DNA of 64,000 nucleotides from Pseudotamlana agarivorans (GCF_018860245.1 NZ_JAHKPD010000020.1:44877-108876); one strand, 5' to 3'; counted from the first letter of the stretch, positions 46,133 through 56,621 are shown. The notes: generated by a model not told the origin, from the letters alone. Translations and numbers: made by a program.

Positions 46133-47112
46133 TGGGTAGGTATTTTTAAATACAGTTTATATAAATTATCTTCTACTGTGGAGTACAAAATATAATTATT
46201 TGCAAACAATAGATTAAGTCGTCGTTTAGCGTTTTGATTTCCTATGCCGCCGTTTTCTACTTTTAAAACATTAGGGTTAAAGTTATTTATAATATTAATT
46301 TCAATAAAACCAGAGTTCAAAACTTCAAAACTCATATTAATTTTTAGTTTATCATTCTGTTTCATACCATGTTTAAAACAGTTTTCAACAAAGGAAAGCA
46401 AGAGTAGTGGCGGTACGCATACATCTTCAATATCTCCTGTAATGTCCATTTCAGCCTCAACACTATCATTAAAACGAATGCGTTCAATATCTATAAAGTT
46501 GTTGATATGATTTATTTCTTGAAGCAAACTGGCTTTTGAGCTTTTAACTTCATATAAAATATATTGCATCATATCCGATAGCTTTAAAACCAGCTGTGGC
46601 GCTCTATCCGATTTACTTAAGGTTAAAGCATATAAATTGTTTAATGTATTGAAGAAGAAGTGCGGCTGTATTTGAGTGCGTAAATATTTAAGTTCGGTAC
46701 TCATTTGTAGTTTCGCCAAATCTTCATTAAGTCGTTTTTCAATAGACCAATCAATGACAATTTTAATGGCTGTTGTGAAACCAATTACATAAAGTTCACC
46801 TAAAACTACAGCAATAATATGATTCAGCTCCATAAAATTACCAGGTGTTTCTGCTTCTGGCCAAATTTCTTCAGTAACTAAAACATAGTTCAAGCCTGTT
46901 CTAACTAAGTAAACCATAAATAACATACTGGCTAGTGATAAAATGTAAATCAGGTATTTTTTCCGAAGAATATATCTTGGTATTAAATAATATATGTTTA
47001 TGTATACTATAATGATATGAATAGGGAATTCTACTAAGTTTGATTTTAGTGAATACCAATAATCATTAAAATAACTTCCCCATCTTACAAAATTGAATAG
47101 GAAGTAACTCAA
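46129..47112 (-). CDS. LytS-like sensor histidine kinase
   Basis: At least 327 residues: a membrane part with about four helices (to residue 130), then a LytS/YehU-type kinase with the phosphoacceptor histidine in LRTQIQPHFFFNTLNNLY and the ATP-binding N-box region VPPLLLLSFVENCFKHG. No periplasmic sensor domain, so the signal is membrane-borne or intracellular. The TTG at 47112 is the first usual start, but the frame stays open with protein-like sequence to 47199 without any ATG, GTG or TTG, and the true start may be a rare codon; see findings. Partner of the adjacent response regulator. Confidence 0.87.
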   Translation of the reverse strand: MSYFLFNFVRWGSYFNDYWYSLKSNLVEFPIHIIIVYINIYYLIPRYILRKKYLIYILSLASMLFMVYLVRTGLNYVLVTEEIWPEAETPGNFMELNHIIAVVLGELYVIGFTTAIKIVIDWSIEKRLNEDLAKLQMSTELKYLRTQIQPHFFFNTLNNLYALTLSKSDRAPQLVLKLSDMMQYILYEVKSSKASLLQEINHINNFIDIERIRFNDSVEAEMDITGDIEDVCVPPLLLLSFVENCFKHGMKQNDKLKINMSFEVLNSGFIEINIINNFNPNVLKVENGGIGNQNAKRRLNLLFANNYILYSTVEDNLYKLYLKIPTQ

Positions 47113-47405
47113 CCAGAATACGATATGATATTTGATTGGAATACTGACTGCCGATTTGTTGTTGTGTGTTGAAATAATTTTAGCTTTAGGTTGATTTTGT
47201 TATTAATATCTTACTAAGATTCAACAATTTTAGTGATATATTTATTAATTAGCAATAAAAAGACGAATACTTTGAAACCCAATATTCACTAATCGTTTAC
47301 AATATGTTGTCTGTGTGTTAAATCGTGTCGTTTATATAAATTTTTTTAAAAGAAATTTAATATTGGATAGTTTGGCTCAACTTAAAAAAACAAAACAATC
47401 AAATT
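47113..47405. other. Divergent regulatory region between sensor kinase and susC
   Basis: 293 bases before susC; the first 87 are still in frame with the sensor kinase. The rest is very AT-rich. A -7-like GATAGTTTG near 47365 with TTG shortly upstream may drive susC. No gene. Confidence 0.5.
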
Positions 47406-50400
47406 ATGAAACAAAACTTACAACAACTTTTCTTGTTTTCTTTTCTATTATTTGCTGTTCAATTTTCGTTTGGACAAGAGAAGGAGATTAAGGGAACAGT
47501 AACTTCTAAAGCGGATGGGATTCCGTTACCAGGAGTTAATGTAACAGTACAAGGTACCACAAATGGTACACAAACAGATTTTGATGGACACTACACACTT
47601 AATGTGAATTTAGGTGAAGTTTTAGCCTTTTCTTATTTAGGTATGACGACTAAACTAATTACGGTAGGTCAAGCAGACGTAATTAATGCACAACTAGAAG
47701 AAGATGCTGAAGAGCTTAAAGCTGTTGTAGTAACTGCTTTAGGTATTAAGAAGGAGCGTAAGGCACTTACTTATTCGGCACAAGAAGTTGGGGGAGACGA
47801 GTTAACGCGAGTTAAACAAACCAACCCAATTAACAGTTTATCTGGTAAGTCTGCCGGACTTACAATCTCTAGGAGTTCTTCTGGTTTAGGAGGGGCTACA
47901 AAAGTAGTATTAAGGGGTAATACGTCGACTACAAACAACGATCCGTTGTACGTAATAGATGGTATTCCTATGTTAAACAGTGGAAATGGTTCTAACGGAA
48001 ATGAGCCAGGTACCGATATTTTTGGTAGCCAAACGGGTAACCGAGATGGTGGTGATGCGATGTCGTTAATTAACCCAGACGATATTGAAAGTATGACCGT
48101 TTTAAAAGGGGCTTCAGCCTCGGCACTTTATGGAAGTCAAGGTGCTAATGGTGTGATTTTAATTACCACTAAAAAAGGTAAAGAAGGGGCATTGGCTGTA
48201 AACTTTAATTCTAGCTTTACTGTAGATAATGTAATGTCTTTACCAGAATTACAATCGGAATACCAAAGTGCTTCAGTAGGTCAACCTATTGCAGAAAACG
48301 GTCGTGTTGCCGATGCGAAATCTTGGGGAGCTAAAGGGAATAATTTAAGTAATGATCCAAAGGAGTTTTTTAACATGGGGTACACTGCCATTAATGCCTT
48401 ATCATTAACTGCAGGAAACCAGAAAGCTCAAACGTACTTTTCTTATGCTAATACTTTAGGTGAAGGGGTGATTCCTGGAAATGAATTAAAACGTAATAAT
48501 TTAACTTTACGTGAAACTGCTAAATTTTTAAAGGACAAAATTGATGTTTCTGCGAGTGTAAATTTATCAGACCAACGTATTAGTAACAGACCAACAAATG
48601 GTTTGTACTCGAATCCATTAACGGCAGTATATTTACAACCTGTTGGAATTGATAGAGATATCTACAAAAATACATTTGAGTACTTTAATACCAATTTGAA
48701 CCAAATGGATCAATATGCTTCATCTTTTGATGAAAACATTCAACAAAATCCATATTGGTTAATTAACCGTAATCCTAGTGAGGATATTGTACAGCGTGTT
48801 TTAGCTAATGTATCGGTTAAATATCAAATTACAGATGCCTTCTCTTTACAATCTAGAGGAAGTTTTGATAAAACATTTTTCACTTTCGATAAAAGACAAT
48901 ATGCAGGAACAGATCCTGTGAACTCCGGAGATAACGGCCGTTATGTATTAGAGAAAACAGAAAACACGCAACAATACATAGATTTTATTGCGACCTATAA
49001 TAAAGATTTTTCCGAAGACCTTACATTCACTGGACTTTTAGGAACCAGTTTAACTAAATATCAAATTGGTGATCAAACATATTTAGATTCTGGTCGTGAT
49101 GGGGTTGGTTTAAATTTCCCGAATGTTTTTAATATTGCCAACTTTGCAAATACAAATAACATAAGACAATCTATTGGGAATAGAGAAGTACAGTCTGTTT
49201 TTGGATCGGCAAACTTCGGATTTAAAGACATGCTTTTCTTAGATGTTACAGGTCGTACAGACTGGTCTTCAACATTAGTTAACACAGATTCTAATTCATT
49301 TTTCTACCCATCAGTTGGTTTAACCGGTGTACTAACGGAAATGTTTGAAATGGGAGATGGTATTTCATTTGCAAAAGTTAGAGGATCTTACGCCGAAGTA
49401 GGTAAAGATATTCCGGTGTATGCAACCATTCCTTTAAATGGAATTAATAATACAAACACTGGAATTGGTACTGCTCCTTTTGCTCCTATAGAAGGTGAAA
49501 CACTTCAACCGGAACGTCAAAAAGGATTTGAAATTGGTACAGAATGGCGCTTTTTTGGTAACCGTTTAGGTCTTGATTTTACATACTATAACACAAAAAC
49601 TGAAAATCAGATTTTCTTTATTCAAGCAGCACCAAACCCTAATGGGTATTCTCAAAACATTGTAAATGCAGGTGAGATTTCTAGTGATGGTATTGAATTG
49701 GTTTTAAACGGTAGGCCTATCGATAACGATAATTTTGAGTGGAACACTTTTGTGAACTTCGCACAAAATAATAACAAAGTGGTATCTGTACACCCTTCAT
49801 TACAGGATGGTGAAGCCATTATTACGGCTCGTGGGGTTAATGGTTACGAATATGCACTTATAGAAGGTGAAGATTTTGGTAGTATTAAAGCACGTTCATT
49901 AATTAGAGATGAAAATGGTACACCAGTTATTAATACTACAGGAACTTTAATGTCTACAGATTTTGAAACCGTGGCACATGCGCAACCAGATTTCACTTTG
50001 GGATGGAACAACAGTTTCGAAATTGGAGCTTTTAATGTTAACTTTTTAATTGACGGTAAATTTGGAGGTGATGTAATGAGTGTTACTGAAGCTGTAAATG
50101 ATAAATATGGTGTCTCTCAAGCTACAGCAAATACTAGAAACACTAACGGTGGTATGGTGAATGTTGTAGATGAAAATGGTGCAGCTTCACAAATGAGTGC
50201 CCAAGAATACTACAATGCCATTGGAGGTAGAGATGGTATGTTAGGCGAATATGTTTACGATGCTACAAATGTGAGTTTAAGAGAACTATCTGTAGGATAT
50301 AGATTAGTATTAGGTGAAAGTGATTTTATCGATAATATTAACTTTTCGGTAATCGGAAACAACCTTTTCTTTTTATATAAAGACGCACCATTCGATCCAA

Positions 50401-50498
50401 ACATTGCTGCTAGTACAGGAATGGGTTTACAAGGAGTAGACATTTATAATCAACCTTCTACTAGAAGTGTAGGTTTAAACATTAACGTAAATTTCTAA
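47406..50498 (+). CDS. SusC/RagA-type TonB-dependent outer membrane transporter
   Basis: A 1030-residue TonB-dependent transporter: signal peptide (cleavage near SFGQEKE), carboxypeptidase-D-like N-terminal domain (about 25-100; GTVTSKADGIPLPGVNVTV), plug with the SusC-type NPDDIESMTVLKGASASALY and GSQGANGVILITTKKGK, and a 22-strand barrel ending in VNINVNF-like aromatic strand. Takes up oligosaccharides with SusD as lid. Partner susD begins seven bases later. GlcNAc-containing sugars are likely from the neighbours. Confidence 0.95.
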   Translation: MKQNLQQLFLFSFLLFAVQFSFGQEKEIKGTVTSKADGIPLPGVNVTVQGTTNGTQTDFDGHYTLNVNLGEVLAFSYLGMTTKLITVGQADVINAQLEEDAEELKAVVVTALGIKKERKALTYSAQEVGGDELTRVKQTNPINSLSGKSAGLTISRSSSGLGGATKVVLRGNTSTTNNDPLYVIDGIPMLNSGNGSNGNEPGTDIFGSQTGNRDGGDAMSLINPDDIESMTVLKGASASALYGSQGANGVILITTKKGKEGALAVNFNSSFTVDNVMSLPELQSEYQSASVGQPIAENGRVADAKSWGAKGNNLSNDPKEFFNMGYTAINALSLTAGNQKAQTYFSYANTLGEGVIPGNELKRNNLTLRETAKFLKDKIDVSASVNLSDQRISNRPTNGLYSNPLTAVYLQPVGIDRDIYKNTFEYFNTNLNQMDQYASSFDENIQQNPYWLINRNPSEDIVQRVLANVSVKYQITDAFSLQSRGSFDKTFFTFDKRQYAGTDPVNSGDNGRYVLEKTENTQQYIDFIATYNKDFSEDLTFTGLLGTSLTKYQIGDQTYLDSGRDGVGLNFPNVFNIANFANTNNIRQSIGNREVQSVFGSANFGFKDMLFLDVTGRTDWSSTLVNTDSNSFFYPSVGLTGVLTEMFEMGDGISFAKVRGSYAEVGKDIPVYATIPLNGINNTNTGIGTAPFAPIEGETLQPERQKGFEIGTEWRFFGNRLGLDFTYYNTKTENQIFFIQAAPNPNGYSQNIVNAGEISSDGIELVLNGRPIDNDNFEWNTFVNFAQNNNKVVSVHPSLQDGEAIITARGVNGYEYALIEGEDFGSIKARSLIRDENGTPVINTTGTLMSTDFETVAHAQPDFTLGWNNSFEIGAFNVNFLIDGKFGGDVMSVTEAVNDKYGVSQATANTRNTNGGMVNVVDENGAASQMSAQEYYNAIGGRDGMLGEYVYDATNVSLRELSVGYRLVLGESDFIDNINFSVIGNNLFFLYKDAPFDPNIAASTGMGLQGVDIYNQPSTRSVGLNINVNF

Positions 50499-50504
50499 AG
50501 AAAT

Positions 50505-52097
50505 ATGAAAAATATACTTAAATATACAATGGCTTCAGTTGTGGCCATGAGTCTAACCAACTGTACTGGAGATTTCGAAAATATTAATACAAATCCTTAT
50601 GGGATTTCTCAAGAAAGCTTAACGCAGCAAAATAACCATATTGGATCTAGGTTTTCGCCTATGTTTTCTAATGTTATCCGAGTAGAACCATCTTGGAACT
50701 ACCAATTACAGCAGAACTTAAATGCAGATGTGTTTTCAGGATATATGACAGCACCAACGCCTTTTGCTGGGAATATAAATAACCAAACCTATGCGCTAGT
50801 TAATGGTTGGAATGGATTTATTTGGGGAGATGCATACGATGCCAATGATGGTAATGGAATCATGCCATATGCTAGAGAAATTAAAGAGCAGGTAGAGTTA
50901 TCTGGAGATCCTAACGGGAAGAAATTTGTTTATGTATCTAATATTATAAAGGTATTAGGAATGCAACGTGTCTCCGATGTTTTTGGGCCAATTCGTTATT
51001 CAAAATTTGACGACTATGATACGACGGGGCAGTATGATTCTCAAGAAGAAGCTTATAAAGCATTTTTTGCAGATTTAGATGAAGCCATTACCGGATTAGA
51101 AGACTTCCTTGGCGATGCACAGCTTGTACCTTTTGATCAATCTACTTTTGCAGGAGATATTTCTAAATGGAGAACTTTTGCCAACTCTTTACGTTTGCGT
51201 TTAGCAATACGAGTATCTAAAGTAGATCCTACATTAGCAAAATTAGAAGGTGAAAAAGCATTATCAAGTACTGTTGGCTTAATGACTACAGAAGATATGC
51301 AAGTTGATATGAATGGTTTTGTACACCCAATACTTACTATTAGTACGGTTTGGGGCGACGTTTTAATGAGTGCCGAAATGGAATCTATTTTAAAAGGCTT
51401 CAATGATGACAGAATTACAAAATTTTTCAATGCACCTTCAGACCCTGCTTTAGGTGATTATAAAGGCATTCGAATGGGAATTGAAATCGATTTAAAATCG
51501 GAATACGGTAGTCACTCTTCCATTGGCGATGTTGTAGAAGGTTCTCATAAAACTTGGATGACCGCCGCAGAAGTTCATTTCTTAAAAGCAGAAGCAGCCT
51601 TAAGAGGTTGGGCTGGTGCTGGAAATGCAAAGTCTAATTATGAAGCTGGTGTTCGTGCTTCTTTTGAACAACTAGGAGCAAGTGGTGTCGATGCATACCT
51701 AGCAGATGCTACAAGCACGCCAAACGACTTCGTTGATGCGAATAACCCAGTAAATGATTACGCATATCCAAGTCATGTAACTATCTCATATAACGATGCA
51801 GGAACTAATGAAGAGCAATTAGAGCAAATTATTACTCAAAAATGGATTGCCATGTTCCCTGATGGCATGGAAGCTTGGAGTGAGTTTAGACGTACTGGAT
51901 ACCCAAGAGTTTTCCCAGTAGTAATAAACAACAGTGGTGGTGCTATCGATACAGATATTCAAATTCGAAGAATCAATTTTGTAGATGTTGAGAAAAACAC
52001 CAATGGAGACAATGTAGATGCTGCGATTAGTACATTAAAAGGTCCTGATAACGGAGGGACAAGACTTTGGTGGGATACCGGAGCACCAAATTTTTAA
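50505..52097 (+). CDS. SusD/RagB-type nutrient-binding lipoprotein
   Basis: A 530-residue surface lipoprotein with lipid-anchor cysteine C20 (MSLTNCTGDF). Helical TPR-rich SusD fold; the SusD/RagB signature regions RVSDVFGPIRYSKFD and the late KWIAMFPDGMEAWSEFRRTG are visible. It is of the SusD-homology type 2 found with chitin or GlcNAc loci in marine Flavobacteria. Ends with a strong terminator that isolates it from nagB. Confidence 0.93.
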   Translation: MKNILKYTMASVVAMSLTNCTGDFENINTNPYGISQESLTQQNNHIGSRFSPMFSNVIRVEPSWNYQLQQNLNADVFSGYMTAPTPFAGNINNQTYALVNGWNGFIWGDAYDANDGNGIMPYAREIKEQVELSGDPNGKKFVYVSNIIKVLGMQRVSDVFGPIRYSKFDDYDTTGQYDSQEEAYKAFFADLDEAITGLEDFLGDAQLVPFDQSTFAGDISKWRTFANSLRLRLAIRVSKVDPTLAKLEGEKALSSTVGLMTTEDMQVDMNGFVHPILTISTVWGDVLMSAEMESILKGFNDDRITKFFNAPSDPALGDYKGIRMGIEIDLKSEYGSHSSIGDVVEGSHKTWMTAAEVHFLKAEAALRGWAGAGNAKSNYEAGVRASFEQLGASGVDAYLADATSTPNDFVDANNPVNDYAYPSHVTISYNDAGTNEEQLEQIITQKWIAMFPDGMEAWSEFRRTGYPRVFPVVINNSGGAIDTDIQIRRINFVDVEKNTNGDNVDAAISTLKGPDNGGTRLWWDTGAPNF

Positions 52098-52137
52098 GTT
52101 TAGGTTGATTAAACGTTTAGTTTAGTTTGTTGATGGT

Positions 52138-52171
52138 AAGCAAGCGGAGAATTTCGGTTTTCCGTTTGCTT
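52138..52171 (+). terminator. Terminator between susD and nagB
   Basis: 11-bp stem AAGCAAGCGGA / TCCGTTTGCTT with one G-T pair, followed by TAATAAAAA. May reduce expression of the enzymes relative to SusCD. Confidence 0.7.
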
Positions 52172-52205
52172 TAATAAAAAGTATTTAAAAGAAAAACAGT
52201 ATATC

Positions 52206-54128
52206 GTGAAAATCGCAAATCATAAAAATATAGCATACACCAAAGCAGGTATGTTTGAAGAAACTCGATTTGAAAAAATACATAATGTTATTTTCAATGA
52301 TTCTACAGCCGCTTCTGTGCTTGTAGCTCATGAAATAGCAGCATTAATTCGAGAAAAAGAGAAACAAAATAAGCCTTGTGTTTTAGGTTTAGCAACAGGT
52401 TCTTCGCCAATTAAAGTATATGAAGAGCTTGTAAGAATGCATAAGGAGGAAGGTTTAAGTTTTGCAAACGTGGTTACCTTTAACTTAGATGAATATTTTC
52501 CTATGGATAAAGGTAACATTCAGAGTTACTTTTACTTTATGCATGAGCATTTATTCAATCATATTGATATTTTAGATGAAAACATAAACATTCCAAATGG
52601 ACTTGTTAGTTCTGAAGATTTATACCAGTATTGTATTGATTATGAGATGAAAATAAAATCTTATGGTGGTTTAGATTTTCAGCTTTTAGGCATTGGTAGA
52701 ACAGGTCATATTGGTTTTAACGAGCCTGGTTCACATTACAATTCTGGAACAAGAAGTATTACCCTTGATCATATCACACGTGTTGATGCTGCTCCAGCAT
52801 TTTTAGGTATTGAAAATGTACCGAGAAAAGCGATAACCATGGGAATTGGCACTGTTTTAGGAGCTAAACGTATTGTTTTACTAGGATGGGGTGCAAATAA
52901 AGCCGCTATTCTTAAAGAAACAATTGAAGGTGAAATTACAGCAGAAGTACCAGCAACCTATTTACAAAATCACGAGAACACAACGTTTATCATTGATGAG
53001 GCAGCTGCTTCAGAATTAACCCGTGTTAAAACACCTTGGTTGGTAACCACTTGTGTATGGGATGATGCTTTAAAATTGAAGGCTGTAGTGTGGCTAAGTG
53101 AATTAACCGAAAAGCCCTTTTTAAAGTTAACAGATAAAGATTATAATAATAACGGCATGTCTAGTTTGCTTACCGAAGAAGGTACAGCTTACGATTTAAA
53201 CATTAAAATGTTTAATAAGTTACAACATACCATTACAGGTTGGCCTGGTGGAAAACCCAATGCCGATGATACTAATAGACCAGAGCGCGCGACCATTCCC
53301 AAAAAACGAGTAATTATTTTTAGTCCGCATCCAGATGATGATGTGATTTCAATGGGAGGTACTTTTGATAGGCTAGTGGAGCAAGGTCACGAGGTTCATA
53401 TAGCTTATCAAACTTCTGGTAATATTGCAGTATCAGATGAGGAAGCCTTAAAATTTGCTGAAATTACACAATCAATATGTCCGGGCTGTAAGGAAACTGA
53501 AGACGTTATCAATTTCCTTAAAAACAAAACGGCGAATGATATTGATTCTGTCGAGGTTCGAAAATTAAAAGGATTAATTAGACGTAGTGAATCGTTAGGA
53601 GCGACACGTTATTTTGGTTTAAATGATGATCACGTTCATTTTCTAGATCTACCTTTTTATGAAACAGGAACCATAAAGAAGAATAATATTTCACAGGATG
53701 ATATTGATATCATGTGCAACTTAATTTCTGAAATAAAACCACATCAAATATATGCTGCTGGCGATTTAGCCGATCCGCATGGCACACACAAAGTATGTTT
53801 AGATGCGTTGTTTGAAGCTTTAAAAGTGCTGAAAACGGAACCTTATATGGATGATTGCTGGGTTTGGTTATACCGTGGTGCTTGGCACGAGTGGGAATCT
53901 TACCAAATAGAAATGGCTGTTCCTATGAGTCCAGATCAGGTTTTAAGAAAAAGACATGCTATTTTTTATCACCAATCGCAAAAAGACGGTGTGATGTTTC
54001 AAGGAGGCGATTCTAGAGAATTTTGGGTTCGTGCTGAAGACAGAAACCGTTTAACAGCTAAAAAATATAACGATTTAGGATTGTCGGAATACGCGGCGAT
54101 TGAGGCCTTCAAACGATATCACTTTTAG
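52206..54128 (+). CDS. nagB: Glucosamine-6-phosphate deaminase with C-terminal PIG-L deacetylase-like domain
   Basis: A 640-residue two-domain cytoplasmic enzyme beginning with GTG. The first 290 residues form the NagB domain, with LDEYF and GIGRTGHIGFNEPGS (from residue 162) holding the active-site aspartate, histidine and glutamate; it turns glucosamine-6-phosphate to fructose-6-phosphate and ammonia. Residues 365-600 are a LmbE/PIG-L-type domain with the zinc motif HPDDD at 375-379 and a second histidine pair H525/H528 (DPHGTHK). This PIG-L domain is the right chemistry for N-deacetylation of GlcNAc derivatives; see findings. Fusion form is common in Bacteroidota. Confidence 0.92.
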   Translation: MKIANHKNIAYTKAGMFEETRFEKIHNVIFNDSTAASVLVAHEIAALIREKEKQNKPCVLGLATGSSPIKVYEELVRMHKEEGLSFANVVTFNLDEYFPMDKGNIQSYFYFMHEHLFNHIDILDENINIPNGLVSSEDLYQYCIDYEMKIKSYGGLDFQLLGIGRTGHIGFNEPGSHYNSGTRSITLDHITRVDAAPAFLGIENVPRKAITMGIGTVLGAKRIVLLGWGANKAAILKETIEGEITAEVPATYLQNHENTTFIIDEAAASELTRVKTPWLVTTCVWDDALKLKAVVWLSELTEKPFLKLTDKDYNNNGMSSLLTEEGTAYDLNIKMFNKLQHTITGWPGGKPNADDTNRPERATIPKKRVIIFSPHPDDDVISMGGTFDRLVEQGHEVHIAYQTSGNIAVSDEEALKFAEITQSICPGCKETEDVINFLKNKTANDIDSVEVRKLKGLIRRSESLGATRYFGLNDDHVHFLDLPFYETGTIKKNNISQDDIDIMCNLISEIKPHQIYAAGDLADPHGTHKVCLDALFEALKVLKTEPYMDDCWVWLYRGAWHEWESYQIEMAVPMSPDQVLRKRHAIFYHQSQKDGVMFQGGDSREFWVRAEDRNRLTAKKYNDLGLSEYAAIEAFKRYHF

Positions 54129-54134
54129 ACTGGA

Positions 54135-54560
54135 ATGAAAAAATCTATCTTGATAATTTCGGCATTAGCCAGTTTTAATTGTAATAACAGAACAACTGCT
54201 AATTGTATAAATGGAACATGGAAAATGGTCTATGCTGAAATTGTTGAGAATGATACAACAAAAATTAAAGATTTAAGAAATGTTGAATTCATTAAAATTA
54301 TTAATGATTCTCATTTTGCTTTTTTCAATCAGAGTATCAATAATGATGCGCATTATTATAGCGGGGCTGGAACTTACACAAAAGAAGGAGAAACGTACGA
54401 AGAGGTGCTAAGTTACACGTCGGCTAAAGCAATTAAAAACCACAAGTTTTCTTTTCAAATTAAATTGAAAGGGGATACACTAATCCAAACAGGGCAAGAG
54501 CTCATTAAAGAAGCGGGGATTAGTAGAATTATTACAGAAAAGTACATCAAGATGAAGTAA
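54135..54560 (+). CDS. Small lipoprotein-like, lipocalin-type hypothetical protein
   Basis: A 141-residue protein with a short signal and a cysteine at LASFNC (lipid anchor possible, although the signal is short), then a lipocalin-like opening NGTWKMVYAEIVENDTTKI. Strand-rich to the end. Sits between nagB and the GH20 gene (6 and 18 bases gaps), so it is part of the GlcNAc operon, perhaps binding a sugar or lipid product. Not recognised beyond this. Confidence 0.7.
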   Translation: MKKSILIISALASFNCNNRTTANCINGTWKMVYAEIVENDTTKIKDLRNVEFIKIINDSHFAFFNQSINNDAHYYSGAGTYTKEGETYEEVLSYTSAKAIKNHKFSFQIKLKGDTLIQTGQELIKEAGISRIITEKYIKMK

Positions 54561-54578
54561 GTCTTAAAAACTAACCAA

Positions 54579-56618
54579 ATGAAAAAACTTATACTTTTAA
54601 TCATCATAAACTTAACAGCCGTTTTTGGGTTTGCTCAAGAAAGTTTGTCTGCTAAATATAATTTAATGCCTTGGCCAAAGAAGGTTCAAGCCCATAATGG
54701 CAAGTTTGTTATCGATAGTAGCCTTACTATTTCTATAAATTCAAAAAAATCGGAGCGTGTATATCATGCGTCCACACATTTTTTGAGACGTTTAACAGAC
54801 AGAACTGGCGTATTTTTAAATGAAGGTTTTCCAATAGAAAATAAAAAAGGAGGCATTCACATTCAATTTGATGAGGTCTCTAAACTTGATATAAAAAATA
54901 ACGAATCATATACCTTAACGGTTAATGATTCTACAATAAAAATTTCAGCTAAAACAGATATTGGAGCGACTAGAGCTTTGGCTACTTTATTGCAATTAGT
55001 AGATCATAATACAAAAGAATACTTCATTCCTGGGGTTACTATTTCAGACGAACCACGATTTGTTTGGAGAGGTTTAATGATTGATGTGTCTAGGCATTTT
55101 CAGCCCATAGCTGTTTTGAAACGAAACCTAGACGCTATGGCTTCTATGAAAATGAATGTATTTCACTGGCATTTAACCGATGATCAAGGCATAAGAATTG
55201 AGTCGAAAACGTATCCGAAGTTAACAGCATTAGCTTCCGACGGTCTTTTTTACACGCATGAACAAATTAAGGATGTGGTCGCTTACGCGGATAGGTTGGG
55301 TATTCGCGTTATACCAGAAATTGATGTTCCTGGCCATGCTTCAGCGTTTTTAACAGCTTACCCTGAGTTAGGGAGCAAAGATGATTACGATTATGCTATC
55401 GAACGTTTTTCGGGGGTTTTCGATCCCACATTAAATCCAACCCTTGATATCACGTATACTTTTCTTGAAAATTTATTTGCTGAAATAACACCTTTATTTC
55501 CCGATGAATATTTTCATATTGGTGGCGATGAGAATGAAGGAAAACATTGGGATGAAAATAAAAGTATTCAGAAGTTTAAGAAAAAACATGGTCTAAAAAC
55601 GAATCATGATTTACAAACTTATTTTAATGTGAAACTTGAAAAAATACTGAATAAACAAGGTAAAAAATTAATGGGTTGGGATGAAATTATGACGCCCGAT
55701 ATGCCTACAACGGCTGTAATCCATTCTTGGCGTGGTGAAAATGAAGGTTTAGCCAAAGGAGGGACTTTAATTGAAGCCGCTAAACAAGGCTATCAAACAG
55801 TTTTATCAAACGGATTTTATATCGACAGAATGCAGTCTGTGGTCGATCATTACACTGTTGAACCAATTGGTGATGTCAAGTTAACAAAAGCCGAGCGTGA
55901 AAGAATTCTGGGGGGCGAAGCCACAATGTGGTGTGAGTTAGTAACACCTTTAACTATAGATTCTAGAATATGGCCCAGAACAGCTGCTATTGCAGAACGT
56001 TTTTGGTCTCCTAAGGAAATTAATAATATTGAAAACATGAGAAAACGTTTAAAAGTTGTGTCTTTTCAATTAGAAGAGTTGGGGCTGACACATATTAAAA
56101 ATAGAGCGGTTATTTTAAGAAGTATGTCTAACAATCAAGATATTGCTTCGTTATTAAACCTGTCTAACCTTTGTGAACCTTTAAAAATTTACGCTAGAAA
56201 TGTTGACGGCATAGAATATAAAACCTATTCATCTTTCAATTTGTTCGCAGATGCATGTGTGACTGATGCTTCAGATGCATTGAAATTCAATGAGGCTGTT
56301 TCTGAAATTGTAAAAGGAGGAGACAATCTAGGTGTAATAGGATTTTTAACTACTTGGTCAAATGATTATAAAACTTTTAGTCAGCTTGAAAAGAATCCGA
56401 AAATCAGACCATTACAGCCGTTATTTAAGAATTTAGCTTTGGTTTCAGAATTGTTATCGAAAGCCCTTCAAACGAAAAAAATCTCAAAAGAAAGTCTTCA
56501 AACCATTCAGAATACTATGATTTTATTAAGAGAACCAGTTGCCGATGTAGAATTGGTGATTGTAGATGCTTTAAATGACTTATCATCGTATTGTGAATCA
56601 AATTATTCAATTAAATAG
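54579..56618 (+). CDS. GH20 beta-N-acetylhexosaminidase
   Basis: A 679-residue exported glycosidase: signal peptide (cleavage near FGFAQES), GH20b domain (about 25-140), then the TIM-barrel catalytic domain (about 150-500). The catalytic pair D317-E318 lies in HIGGDENEG; upstream HWHLTDDQG and downstream GWDEI and HSWRGE are typical subsite residues. It removes terminal GlcNAc (or GalNAc) through substrate-assisted catalysis. The C-terminal 160 residues are helical and without a known domain. Likely periplasmic. In the nag operon. Confidence 0.93.
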   Translation: MKKLILLIIINLTAVFGFAQESLSAKYNLMPWPKKVQAHNGKFVIDSSLTISINSKKSERVYHASTHFLRRLTDRTGVFLNEGFPIENKKGGIHIQFDEVSKLDIKNNESYTLTVNDSTIKISAKTDIGATRALATLLQLVDHNTKEYFIPGVTISDEPRFVWRGLMIDVSRHFQPIAVLKRNLDAMASMKMNVFHWHLTDDQGIRIESKTYPKLTALASDGLFYTHEQIKDVVAYADRLGIRVIPEIDVPGHASAFLTAYPELGSKDDYDYAIERFSGVFDPTLNPTLDITYTFLENLFAEITPLFPDEYFHIGGDENEGKHWDENKSIQKFKKKHGLKTNHDLQTYFNVKLEKILNKQGKKLMGWDEIMTPDMPTTAVIHSWRGENEGLAKGGTLIEAAKQGYQTVLSNGFYIDRMQSVVDHYTVEPIGDVKLTKAERERILGGEATMWCELVTPLTIDSRIWPRTAAIAERFWSPKEINNIENMRKRLKVVSFQLEELGLTHIKNRAVILRSMSNNQDIASLLNLSNLCEPLKIYARNVDGIEYKTYSSFNLFADACVTDASDALKFNEAVSEIVKGGDNLGVIGFLTTWSNDYKTFSQLEKNPKIRPLQPLFKNLALVSELLSKALQTKKISKESLQTIQNTMILLREPVADVELVIVDALNDLSSYCESNYSIK

Positions 56619-56621
56619 ATT

